Assembly (NCBI GenBank): GCA_026984165.1
Contig: JALSSQ010000168.1
Span: 1 to 12,049, forward strand
Length of the DNA stretch: 12,049 nucleotides
Source of the DNA: Sulfurovum sp.
GTDB lineage: Bacteria; Campylobacterota; Campylobacteria; Campylobacterales; Sulfurovaceae
Direction of reading: 5' to 3'
Shown here: positions 1 to 5,597 of the stretch, one piece after another
How the letters are laid out: each line of letters starts with the position of its first letter
Position numbering within the stretch: position 1 is the stretch's first letter
Translations under genes and position numbers: made by a program
Notes under the pieces: model-generated
What the model was told of the DNA's origin: nothing
The model's database searches: none
What the model saw: the letters and a program-made list of their open reading frames with translations, nothing else

Positions 1-27
1 ATGTATTTTGGAGAAGTTGTGATTTAG
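1..27 (+). CDS. Possible 3' end of an upstream gene (last eight codons)
   Basis: The window opens in a frame that reads MYFGEVVI and stops at TAG (25-27). The last codons, GTG ATT TAG, are the first nine bases of a 48-bp repeat that also ends the HEPN gene at 863, in the same frame. This suggests that a gene lying mostly outside the window ends in the same way as that toxin. Only eight residues are visible, so no family can be assigned and the frame itself is uncertain. Confidence 0.3.
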   Translation: MYFGEVVI

Positions 28-66
28 TACAAATTTAGGCTTAAGAACTAAACCTTACATGTATTC
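19..66 (+). repeat. 48-bp direct repeat, left copy
   Basis: This 48-bp stretch begins GTGATTTAG and ends CATGTATTC. It recurs at 855-902 with two differences (C30 and C40 here are T in the other copy). It spans a stop codon and a small inverted repeat (AGGCTTA / TAAACCT around AGAAC; one mismatch in this copy). The two copies bracket the first MNT/HEPN gene pair. Confidence 0.85.
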
Positions 67-110
67 CTTTCGATTTTATTCTCTTCAAATAAGCTCTCAC
101 CATAATATGC

Positions 111-116
111 TATAAT
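111..116 (+). promoter_or_regulatory. -10 box for the first MNT/HEPN pair
   Basis: A perfect TATAAT lies 19 bases before the ATG at 136. It is followed by an AAAGG ribosome binding site at 125-129, six bases before the ATG. No clear -35 box is seen, as is common in Campylobacterota. Confidence 0.6.
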
Positions 117-135
117 TAAACAAAAAAGGTTTTTC

Positions 136-423
136 ATGCGTTTGACATCTACACAATACCATGCGATTAAAAAGTATTTTCATGACGTTTTTGGTGAGGG
201 TGAGATATATTTGTTTGGCTCTCGTGTAGATGACAACAGAAGAGGAGGAGACATAGACCTCTATGTGCGTACACCAAACCTGCAAAACCTCATGCGTAAA
301 AAAGTAGATTTTCTTAGCAAGCTCAAACATGATATAGGTGAACAAAAAATAGATGTGGTGTTTGACAGACACAAGCATAGAGCTATTGACAAGATAGTAC
401 TAAGTACAGGGGTAAAGTTATGA
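136..423 (+). CDS. Minimal nucleotidyltransferase (MntA-like antitoxin of a type VII toxin-antitoxin pair)
   Basis: A 95-residue protein of the minimal nucleotidyltransferase (MNT) fold. The signature is GS at residues 28-29 followed by DID at 39-41, giving GSx9DxD; many family members have ten intervening residues. A third acidic residue, Asp73, lies in the KIDVVF strand, so all three metal-binding acids appear present. In characterised type VII systems the MNT protein silences its HEPN partner by transferring AMP groups to a tyrosine near the HEPN active site. The start has a good ribosome binding site (AAAGG, 125-129). The stop overlaps the start of the next gene as ATGA, so the two are translationally coupled. 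At 95 residues it is at the short end of the family. The fold is clear; the role as antitoxin rests on family and context. Confidence 0.85.
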   Translation: MRLTSTQYHAIKKYFHDVFGEGEIYLFGSRVDDNRRGGDIDLYVRTPNLQNLMRKKVDFLSKLKHDIGEQKIDVVFDRHKHRAIDKIVLSTGVKL

Positions 424-863
424 GTGAAGTGCTTTCTTCGATGTTTGAGCATATAGACAAGATGCTTGTAGGTTGTACCATAGACTATGAGGCATTGCAG
501 TCGACTACAATAGACATACATTTTTTTGATAATTATGAAAACACACGTATTGTCAATAGTTTTTTGTTTAACTTTGGAAAACTCCAAGACAAAATAGGAG
601 CAAAACTTTTTAAGCAAGTACTCTACGAACTCAAAGAGATTGACACTTTTGAGCTTCCTATGCTAGATGTTTTACATATGCTTGAAAAGATGCAGATATT
701 ACAGAGTGTACAAGAGTGGGAAAAACTAAGAGAGATACGCAACGTCCTAGCCCATGAATATCCTTTTGAGATAGAAGAGAGGGTAGAAAATATTGCCTTG
801 GCTTTGGAGGGATTTGTGCTTTTGGAGAAAATATATGAGAAGTTGAAGGCTAGTGTGATTTAG
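420..863 (+). CDS. HEPN-domain protein, HepT-like RNase toxin
   Basis: A 147-residue, largely helical protein partnered with the upstream MNT gene. The HEPN RNase motif RNVLAHEY sits at residues 107-114: Arg107 and His112 form the Rx4H catalytic pair, and Tyr114 matches the tyrosine that is AMPylated in HepT-type toxins (Rx4HxY). HEPN toxins of this class cut RNA, tRNA in some cases, and halt growth until neutralised by the MNT partner. The body sequence differs clearly from the classical DUF86 HepT seen in the second module, so the two pairs are not a recent duplication. The start overlaps the antitoxin stop by four bases. The last three codons lie inside the 48-bp flanking repeat. The target RNA cannot be told from sequence. 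Confidence 0.82.
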   Translation: MSEVLSSMFEHIDKMLVGCTIDYEALQSTTIDIHFFDNYENTRIVNSFLFNFGKLQDKIGAKLFKQVLYELKEIDTFELPMLDVLHMLEKMQILQSVQEWEKLREIRNVLAHEYPFEIEERVENIALALEGFVLLEKIYEKLKASVI

Positions 864-902
864 TATAAATTTAGGTTTAAGAACTAAACCTTACATGTAT
901 TC
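855..902 (+). repeat. 48-bp direct repeat, right copy, with terminator-like hairpin
   Basis: This copy matches 19-66 at 46 of 48 positions. Here the inverted repeat is perfect: AGGTTTA / TAAACCT with loop AGAAC, seven pairs, just after the HEPN stop codon. It could act as a weak terminator, but no T-run follows. The repeat pair would allow clean loss of the toxin-antitoxin genes by recombination. Confidence 0.85.
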
Positions 903-961
903 TTCCAAAAGATATTTCATTGCTAAAAACAAAATCAATATCCCACTTAATATCATTTCGT

Positions 962-967
962 TATAAT
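962..967 (+). promoter_or_regulatory. -10 box almost on the start codon of the second MNT gene
   Basis: A perfect TATAAT ends five bases before the ATG at 973. A transcript starting about seven bases downstream of this box would begin at or next to the ATG. There is no purine-rich ribosome binding site in between (TAATAACCA), which suggests a leaderless mRNA. Confidence 0.5.
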
Positions 968-972
968 AACCA

Positions 973-1329
973 ATGAAAACAAAACTCTCAAACATACTAG
1001 AGACTAACAAAACTGTTAAGTTCGCCTACTTGTTTGGCTCCTATGCAGAAGATACTCAAACAGAAAAAAGTGATATAGACATCGCTGTGTATTTGCGTGA
1101 TAGCTCTTTGGATATGAGGCTTGAATTACACCATCAACTTGAAAAAGCATTAAAAAAAGATGTAGATTTGGTAGTGTTGAATGGGGTAAAAAATATCTAT
1201 CTTCTTGAAAATATACTTCACAAAGGGATAGTGTTGGTTGACCATGAGAGTAGAGCACTCTTTGAAGTCAAAAAACAACATGAAATCATAGATTTTAAAA
1301 ACTTTAGGCGATATATAGATGCAGCATAA
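973..1329 (+). CDS. Minimal nucleotidyltransferase, MntA-type antitoxin (second module)
   Basis: A 118-residue MNT protein with the canonical GSx10DxD motif: GSY starts at residue 22 and DID is at 34-36. The third acid is Asp65 in DVDLVVL, and the C-terminal part carries the usual LLENILHKGIVLVD strand. By family it should neutralise the HepT toxin encoded immediately downstream through AMP transfer. Its last 11 bases overlap the start of that gene. The toxin gene is broken, so this antitoxin is probably an orphan unless it acts on another HEPN protein. The start is at residue M of MKTKLSNILE, a typical N-terminus for the family. No other ATG lies upstream of the motif, and no ribosome binding site is visible. 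Confidence 0.85.
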   Translation: MKTKLSNILETNKTVKFAYLFGSYAEDTQTEKSDIDIAVYLRDSSLDMRLELHHQLEKALKKDVDLVVLNGVKNIYLLENILHKGIVLVDHESRALFEVKKQHEIIDFKNFRRYIDAA

Positions 1330-1694
1330 AATAGAAGCTAAGATAAAAAGAGTACAGTACTATGTTTCTTTACTGCAAACATATCAAGAAGAGTGTCAAG
1401 AACGTTTTAAAAATGACCCTATGTTTGAAGGGGCGGTATTGCATTACTTGTATTTGGCAAGTGATGGGTGCATTGCTATTGCAGAGATGATGTTGGAGCA
1501 TAGATACCTTGGGTGAGTATAGTATTATTCCTAAAGAATTTGCGTATGATTTTGCAAAGATTGCATCATTTAGAAACTTTTTGGCACATGATTATGAGGA
1601 GATAGATGCACTTATTATCTGTGAGGATGCGTTACATAAATTAGATGATATAGAAAAATATCTTACATTTATAAAAAAAAATTTAGAAAGATAG
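1319..1694 (+). pseudogene. Frameshifted HepT (DUF86) HEPN toxin
   Basis: Two reading frames together make one DUF86/HepT protein. The first (1319-1516, 65 residues) holds the N-terminal helices up to AEMMLEHRYLG, then stops at TGA. The second resumes one frame over near 1509 as LGEYSIIPKEF and carries the HEPN motif RNFLAHDY (Rx4HxY), ending at 1694. Intact family members usually have about 14-16 residues (an xPxxYxExF-type segment) between these two blocks. The simplest reading is therefore a deletion of 3n+2 bases near 1508-1514, perhaps between short CTTGGG-like repeats. A single inserted G in the GGG run would also give this frame change but would not explain the missing segment. The catalytic residues survive, but in a frame with no ribosome binding site. 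The stop lies four bases from the end of convergent pgpA. Confidence 0.8.
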
Positions 1695-1698
1695 AAAG

Positions 1699-2190
1699 CT
1701 AAACCAACTTCCCAATTCCCATCAAAATTACAACACTCAACAACCCACCAGCTATACCCGCGAGTACATCATCGAGCATGACACCCATACCACCCTTTAA
1801 TTCTCTGTCTATCCAGCCAATAGTGGAGGGTTTCCAAATGTCAAAGAGGCGGAATGCTGCGAAGCTGAAGATGATAGCGAGTATTTCAGCGTAGGGGTAG
1901 GTCATGGTGAGGGCAGTGGAATGGGCTATCATGAGGCTTAACCACATACCTGCAGCTTCATCTATGACGATGTGTTGTTGGTCATGCGTACCTGTGGTTT
2001 TTTCGTATTTGGTGATTTCAAATATGCCTATAATGGTAATGGCAAGTGTTGCCATAAAAAGTGTCTCCATACCTAAGTAGTAGAGTAGGGCAAGACCTAC
2101 AGGTAGAGAAGCGAGTGTGCCTACTGTACCTGGTGCTTTGGGGCTTAGACCTGCCCCACCAAAGGTTAAAAAGAGTTTTTGTAATGTCAT
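1699..2190 (-). CDS. pgpA: Phosphatidylglycerophosphatase A
   Basis: A 163-residue membrane enzyme that removes the phosphate from phosphatidylglycerol phosphate, giving phosphatidylglycerol in the inner membrane. Family blocks are all present: GAGLSPKAPGTVGTLASLP (12-30); IVIDE with Asp77 and Glu78; FRLFDIWKP (113-121); Asp128-Arg129; and GGMGVMLDD (133-141). Hydrophobic stretches between these blocks fit several membrane segments, and the length is normal. It is the last gene of the ispDF operon. Its ribosome binding site (AGGAAAG) overlaps the stop codon of the Sat-like gene, leaving an eight-base gap, so the two are coupled. The 3' end faces the toxin-antitoxin island with only four bases between and no room for a terminator. 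Confidence 0.95.
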   Translation of the reverse strand: MTLQKLFLTFGGAGLSPKAPGTVGTLASLPVGLALLYYLGMETLFMATLAITIIGIFEITKYEKTTGTHDQQHIVIDEAAGMWLSLMIAHSTALTMTYPYAEILAIIFSFAAFRLFDIWKPSTIGWIDRELKGGMGVMLDDVLAGIAGGLLSVVILMGIGKLV

Positions 2191-2198
2191 GTACTTTC

Positions 2199-3380
2199 CT
2201 ATGTGAGTGATGAAGTTTGGTAGAGCTTGATGAGTTTAAGGTAGAACTGTTCTTCGCTTTGTTGTTCAAGTAGTCCTGAACCTGGCATGAGAGAGTAGTG
2301 CATCTCTTGAAGATTTTCAAAGCGATCTGGGAAAAGTGCTGCTAAAATATTTGCAGACACTTCCTTTCTCATGAGTATAGATGGTGGGATAAGCCCTGAT
2401 TGTATAAGTGCCATAATAGATTCTGAATGATAATGTACATGATGGTGTTGTCCATGAGGACAGGTAGTGGTACTAACCAATGTTTTGCAGGTATCACAAT
2501 ATACATATTCATCTACTGTTTTTATATCTATATTTATATCTTTGCAATGATCAAACACAGAAGTAAGCCTGTTTTGGTCATAATAAAGCCCTAAGCCACC
2601 ATGGTTTTTACCTATAACAAGTTGATGACATCCATAGTTTTTAGCTAAAAGAGCATCAACGATAAGTTCATTGTATCCTGCAAAAATATAGGTATTTTCA
2701 AAAGGTATGATGAGTACTTTATTACGTGGTAAAAAATTTTCTACAAAAGTTTCAAGTGCATTATGACGGATGTCATAACGAAGCCCCTTTGTGGTAAATG
2801 GTTTACGTAGAAAAATAATAAGTAAATCACTGTCAGATATGGCTTGGCGTATCATACGTTCATGAGCACGGTTTAGAGGGTTTGCAGCTAGCATAATAGC
2901 GGAGACAAATTTGGCACCAGTTCTGTTTATCATGTTTTGAATACGTTTAATATTGTCATCTATAAGAGGATACTGTACAGTATAATCACCAGAAACAGCT
3001 ATGTTTCCTAGTCTAGCAGTTGTATTTTTTACACCCGGATGTGTAGCATCTGAAGTACCATAGATGTTATTAAGTCTTTGTTTTGGATCTATTTGAAAAG
3101 TTTCATCTACTGTGAGTTCTCCTACCTTTTTGCCTTCATTGATAAGATTTACTTTTTCACCATTTTTTAGACTTTGAAGGATCTGATGATTTTGTTTACC
3201 TGTAGGTGCAAGAAGAAAAGCAAAAGGGAAAGGCACACCTTTATAAAATTTATTTTCATCCACTTCTTTGGCTTCTTTTTGATTCATAAGTTTATCTACA
3301 GGTGAGATAAGCCCTGCTTGGACTAAAGCTAGAGTAGAAAGTGCTTCGGTATCAATATAGAGTGATTTATGTGTTGACAT
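2199..3380 (-). CDS. Sulfate adenylyltransferase-like protein with altered active-site motifs
   Basis: A 393-residue protein with the layout of bacterial ATP sulfurylase: a PUA-like N-terminal part (about 1-150), a nucleotidyltransferase core (about 155-290) and a zinc-binding C-terminal part. Cys295, Cys298, Cys307 and His309 match the CxxC...CPH zinc site and are followed by a His-rich run (to 318). However, the catalytic motif QxRNPxHxxH reads LAANPLNRAH (164-173): Asn167, Pro168 and His173 remain, while the Gln, Arg and first His are replaced by Leu, Ala and Asn. The GRDHAG motif reads GKNHGG (257-262). The usual ISGT motif before the last helices is also lost. It may have weak or no sulfurylase activity, or use another substrate. 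Campylobacter carries a homologue at the same place (Cj1609, from memory). Its ribosome binding site is AAAGGGG, with 14 bases after the regulator gene. Confidence 0.8.
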   Translation of the reverse strand: MSTHKSLYIDTEALSTLALVQAGLISPVDKLMNQKEAKEVDENKFYKGVPFPFAFLLAPTGKQNHQILQSLKNGEKVNLINEGKKVGELTVDETFQIDPKQRLNNIYGTSDATHPGVKNTTARLGNIAVSGDYTVQYPLIDDNIKRIQNMINRTGAKFVSAIMLAANPLNRAHERMIRQAISDSDLLIIFLRKPFTTKGLRYDIRHNALETFVENFLPRNKVLIIPFENTYIFAGYNELIVDALLAKNYGCHQLVIGKNHGGLGLYYDQNRLTSVFDHCKDINIDIKTVDEYVYCDTCKTLVSTTTCPHGQHHHVHYHSESIMALIQSGLIPPSILMRKEVSANILAALFPDRFENLQEMHYSLMPGSGLLEQQSEEQFYLKLIKLYQTSSLT

Positions 3381-3394
3381 GTTTTAGCCCCTTT

Positions 3395-4276
3395 CTATTT
3401 TTTTTTAAAGAGTTCATACTTTTTGCGTTTTTCCCATAGACTTTTTCTGGAGATTCCCAGTTTTTTAGAAAGTTCTGTATCTGGAAATTTATATTGAAAA
3501 GAATTTACGATAAACTTCACATAATCATCTATGGTTAAAATCTCGTTTTGGTCATAGAGTTTAGAATCAGTGTTGAGTGTGATTGTTTCAAATTCACATT
3601 CTAATTCACCAGTACTACAAAGTATAAATTCATATGATTTTAGTAATTCTAGTAAATATTCTTTATCTGCTTTTTTAAGAGTATGAATTTCAGTAATATA
3701 TAAAACAGATTTTGACGGGCTGTTTATAATTTTTTCTTTCCAAGTTTTTTCTGTAAGTGGGATAAAAGTTAAAAGTTTGTTGTTATCTTTTGCATATTTG
3801 AAGACGACTTTATCTACAAGTCTTTGGTAATTCGTTTCAATGACAAGAGGGGTACATATTTTTTCTGTACAGTTATCTGTTTTAATGTCTTTGAGAAGAT
3901 TTTCTATATATTCCTGATAAAGTTCAGTACGCTTTTTAAGCTCTTGATACTCTTGATAATGTTCTATCTTTCGTAACAGTTCTTCTATCATAAAAGGTTT
4001 TACAATGTAGTCTTTAGCACCTAGTTTGAGTGGTTGTGAGACCGTGTCATTATTAATATAACTCACCATTAAAATAATGATTTTATCTTTAAATGCTTTA
4101 ATAAGAGGTGTAGTGTCTTGACCAGGCATATTGGTAGAAAGCAAGTATACATCTCCCTTACTTTTCATCGCTTCTTTGATTGAGCTAAATATTTCTGTAT
4201 CAAAACCATTTTCACTTAATTTTGAGGCAATACTTTGTGCCAAATAGAGTTCATTTTCTACAATGATGATTTTCAT
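3395..4276 (-). CDS. Atypical orphan response regulator, HP1021/Cj1608-like
   Basis: A 293-residue protein, close in size to HP1021, a cytoplasmic DNA-binding regulator in Helicobacter reported to respond to redox state and to act on the replication origin and metabolism. The receiver domain (1-105) is degenerate. The acidic pair reads E7-N8, and the phospho-acceptor Asp is replaced by Ser47 (LLSTNMPG), while Ser72 and Lys93 are kept, so classical phosphorylation is unlikely. A linker helix (105-130) follows. Residues 190-225 (VLYITEIHTL...ILCSTGE) resemble the Walker B region of sigma-54 activators in eroded form. The C-terminus (264-289, LGISRKSLWEKRKKYEL) is a Fis/NtrC-type helix-turn-helix. 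Cysteines are at 136, 141, 220 and 227. The ATG at 4276 is preferred because it overlaps the ispDF stop as ATGA and has GGGAA upstream; a TTG further out would add ten residues inside ispDF. Confidence 0.85.
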   Translation of the reverse strand: MKIIIVENELYLAQSIASKLSENGFDTEIFSSIKEAMKSKGDVYLLSTNMPGQDTTPLIKAFKDKIIILMVSYINNDTVSQPLKLGAKDYIVKPFMIEELLRKIEHYQEYQELKKRTELYQEYIENLLKDIKTDNCTEKICTPLVIETNYQRLVDKVVFKYAKDNNKLLTFIPLTEKTWKEKIINSPSKSVLYITEIHTLKKADKEYLLELLKSYEFILCSTGELECEFETITLNTDSKLYDQNEILTIDDYVKFIVNSFQYKFPDTELSKKLGISRKSLWEKRKKYELFKKK

Positions 4277-5412
4277 ATGTTGTTTCCCGTTGTTAAAGTT
4301 GTCCAATTAAGGTATGTTAAATTTGCTACGGCGTGAACAGTCACACCTTCTTTTCGTCCTACGAAGCCAAGTTTTTCAGCTGTGGTTGCCTTGATATTGA
4401 CACAATTTTGTCGTATATCCAAAATCTCTGCGATGAGACGTTTCATCTCTTTTTTGTATGGTAAAAGCTTTGGTGCTTCTGCCATGATGGTCATGTCAAT
4501 GTTGCCTATGCAAAAGCCACAGCCTTTGATACGTTTTACAGTATCACGCAGGAGCTCTTTGGAGTCTGCTCCTGCATAAGCATCTTCTGTGTCTGGGTAA
4601 AGCTCTCCAATGTCACCCATGCCTGCCGCACCCAAAAGCGCATCGATAAGCGCATGAATACCCACATCCCCATCACTGTGTGCTTTAAAGCCATAGTCCA
4701 CATCTATAGGCACACCACACAGCATCATCTGTTTGCCTGCTTCAAATGGGTGTATGTCTATGCCAAAGCCTGTAAGCGTTTTGCTTGAGGGTGCTTGGAG
4801 ACAGGTTACTTTTTGTAGGTCTTCAATGGTAGTGAGCTTATGTGCTTTGGGCGAGCCCTCAACAAAGTGTACTTTTTCACCTAAAGAAGCGATAGCAGAA
4901 GAGTCATCGCTAAAGAGTGTTTCAGTTTGTAATGCCTCTTTGAGTAGCTTGGTATTGGAGAGTTGTGGGGTTTGTATTATTTTTGTTTTTTCTCTGTCTA
5001 TAGGCTTGCCATCTAGGTAGAGTGTGTCGGTCACAGGTAAGACAGGTACGATACATGAGGCTTCTTCTTTGGCTTCGAGTATGCGTTGTATCATATCGCT
5101 AGGTACACAGCACCTTGCAATGTCTGAAACCATCACATAAGGTGTGCTTACGTGTGAAAGTGCATTATTCAGTGAAGCTTGCCTGCTGTTACCACCTTGC
5201 ACATAGGTGTAGTGAGCAAAGTTTTGCATAGCAGCTATCTCTTCTGCGCTAGAGACGATAATGATTTTTTCAAAGTCAGCGGAGGCTTCAAAGTGTTTAG
5301 CCACATGTAACCACAGCGGAATCTCACCACTGTAGAGCCACTGTTTCTTGACACTGTTACCAAATCGCGTTGAACTTCCCGCAGCGAGAAGTATAAGTGT
5401 TGTATCTGACAC
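4273..5412 (-). CDS. ispDF: Bifunctional IspD/IspF enzyme of the MEP isoprenoid pathway
   Basis: A 379-residue fusion catalysing two non-consecutive MEP pathway steps: CTP transfer to methylerythritol phosphate (IspD) and cyclisation to methylerythritol cyclodiphosphate (IspF). The IspD half (1 to about 205) shows LLAAGSSTRFG (8-18), KKQW (22-25), GGNSRQASLNNAL (73-85), DIAR (97-100), PVTDTL (126-131) and IQTPQL (146-151). The IspF half (about 213-379) starts TGFGIDIH with metal ligands Asp219 and His221, plus His253 in HSDGDVGIHA, GDIGELYPDTED and KATTAEKLGFVGRKEG. IspDF fusions are typical of Campylobacterota. The GTG start at 5412 is chosen over a TTG at 5433: AAAGGA lies four bases before it, and residue 2 onward (SDTTLILLAAG) is where the family begins. 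It is first in an operon with the regulator, Sat-like and pgpA genes. Confidence 0.96.
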   Translation of the reverse strand: MSDTTLILLAAGSSTRFGNSVKKQWLYSGEIPLWLHVAKHFEASADFEKIIIVSSAEEIAAMQNFAHYTYVQGGNSRQASLNNALSHVSTPYVMVSDIARCCVPSDMIQRILEAKEEASCIVPVLPVTDTLYLDGKPIDREKTKIIQTPQLSNTKLLKEALQTETLFSDDSSAIASLGEKVHFVEGSPKAHKLTTIEDLQKVTCLQAPSSKTLTGFGIDIHPFEAGKQMMLCGVPIDVDYGFKAHSDGDVGIHALIDALLGAAGMGDIGELYPDTEDAYAGADSKELLRDTVKRIKGCGFCIGNIDMTIMAEAPKLLPYKKEMKRLIAEILDIRQNCVNIKATTAEKLGFVGRKEGVTVHAVANLTYLNWTTLTTGNNI

Positions 5413-5458
5413 GTTATCCTTTCGTATAATCAATCTCTTATGTAACTAATAGTAACGA

Positions 5459-5464
5459 ATTATA
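5459..5464 (-). promoter_or_regulatory. -10 box for the ispDF operon
   Basis: Read on the minus strand this is TATAAT, about 47 bases upstream of the GTG start of ispDF, giving a predicted leader of about 40 nt. A TTGATA lies upstream but at only 13 bases spacing, so no proper -35 box is claimed. Confidence 0.5.
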
Positions 5465-5557
5465 GCGAGCGATACTTTATCAATCCTTTAATGAGAGAAA
5501 ATAGGTCTGATTTCTGATTAAACACTAAAATTTAAACCTCATTTAAGATTTGGCTGG

Positions 5558-5563
5558 TATAAC
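5558..5563 (+). promoter_or_regulatory. Possible -10 box for mrp
   Basis: TATAAC with one mismatch to consensus, about 34 bases before the mrp ATG. The surrounding 5510-5560 sequence is AT-rich and no -35 box is evident. The ribosome binding site AAAAGGAA (5586-5593) precedes the start by about five bases. Confidence 0.35.
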
Positions 5564-5597
5564 TCCCTATAACAATTACTTAATTAAAAGGAATAAA

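Noticed and set aside
19..66. The 48-bp repeat as an integron attC recombination site
   Set aside because: It has a small palindrome, but the required GTTRRRY and RYYYAAC core sites are not present, and no integrase is visible.
97..617. Minus-strand open frames antisense to the first MNT/HEPN pair (97-378 and 261-617)
   Set aside because: They lie opposite genes with clear family motifs and have no recognisable domains, ribosome binding sites or promoters of their own.
4277..4306. TTG start ten residues upstream for the response regulator
   Set aside because: It would lengthen the overlap with ispDF to 34 bases. The ATG at 4276 has the typical ATGA overlap, and the receiver domain begins there (MKIIIVE).
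5541..5570. Sigma-54 promoter upstream of mrp (TGGCTGGTATAAC)
   Set aside because: The TGGCAC-N5-TTGC pattern is not met; the TATAAC fits a weak housekeeping -10 box better.
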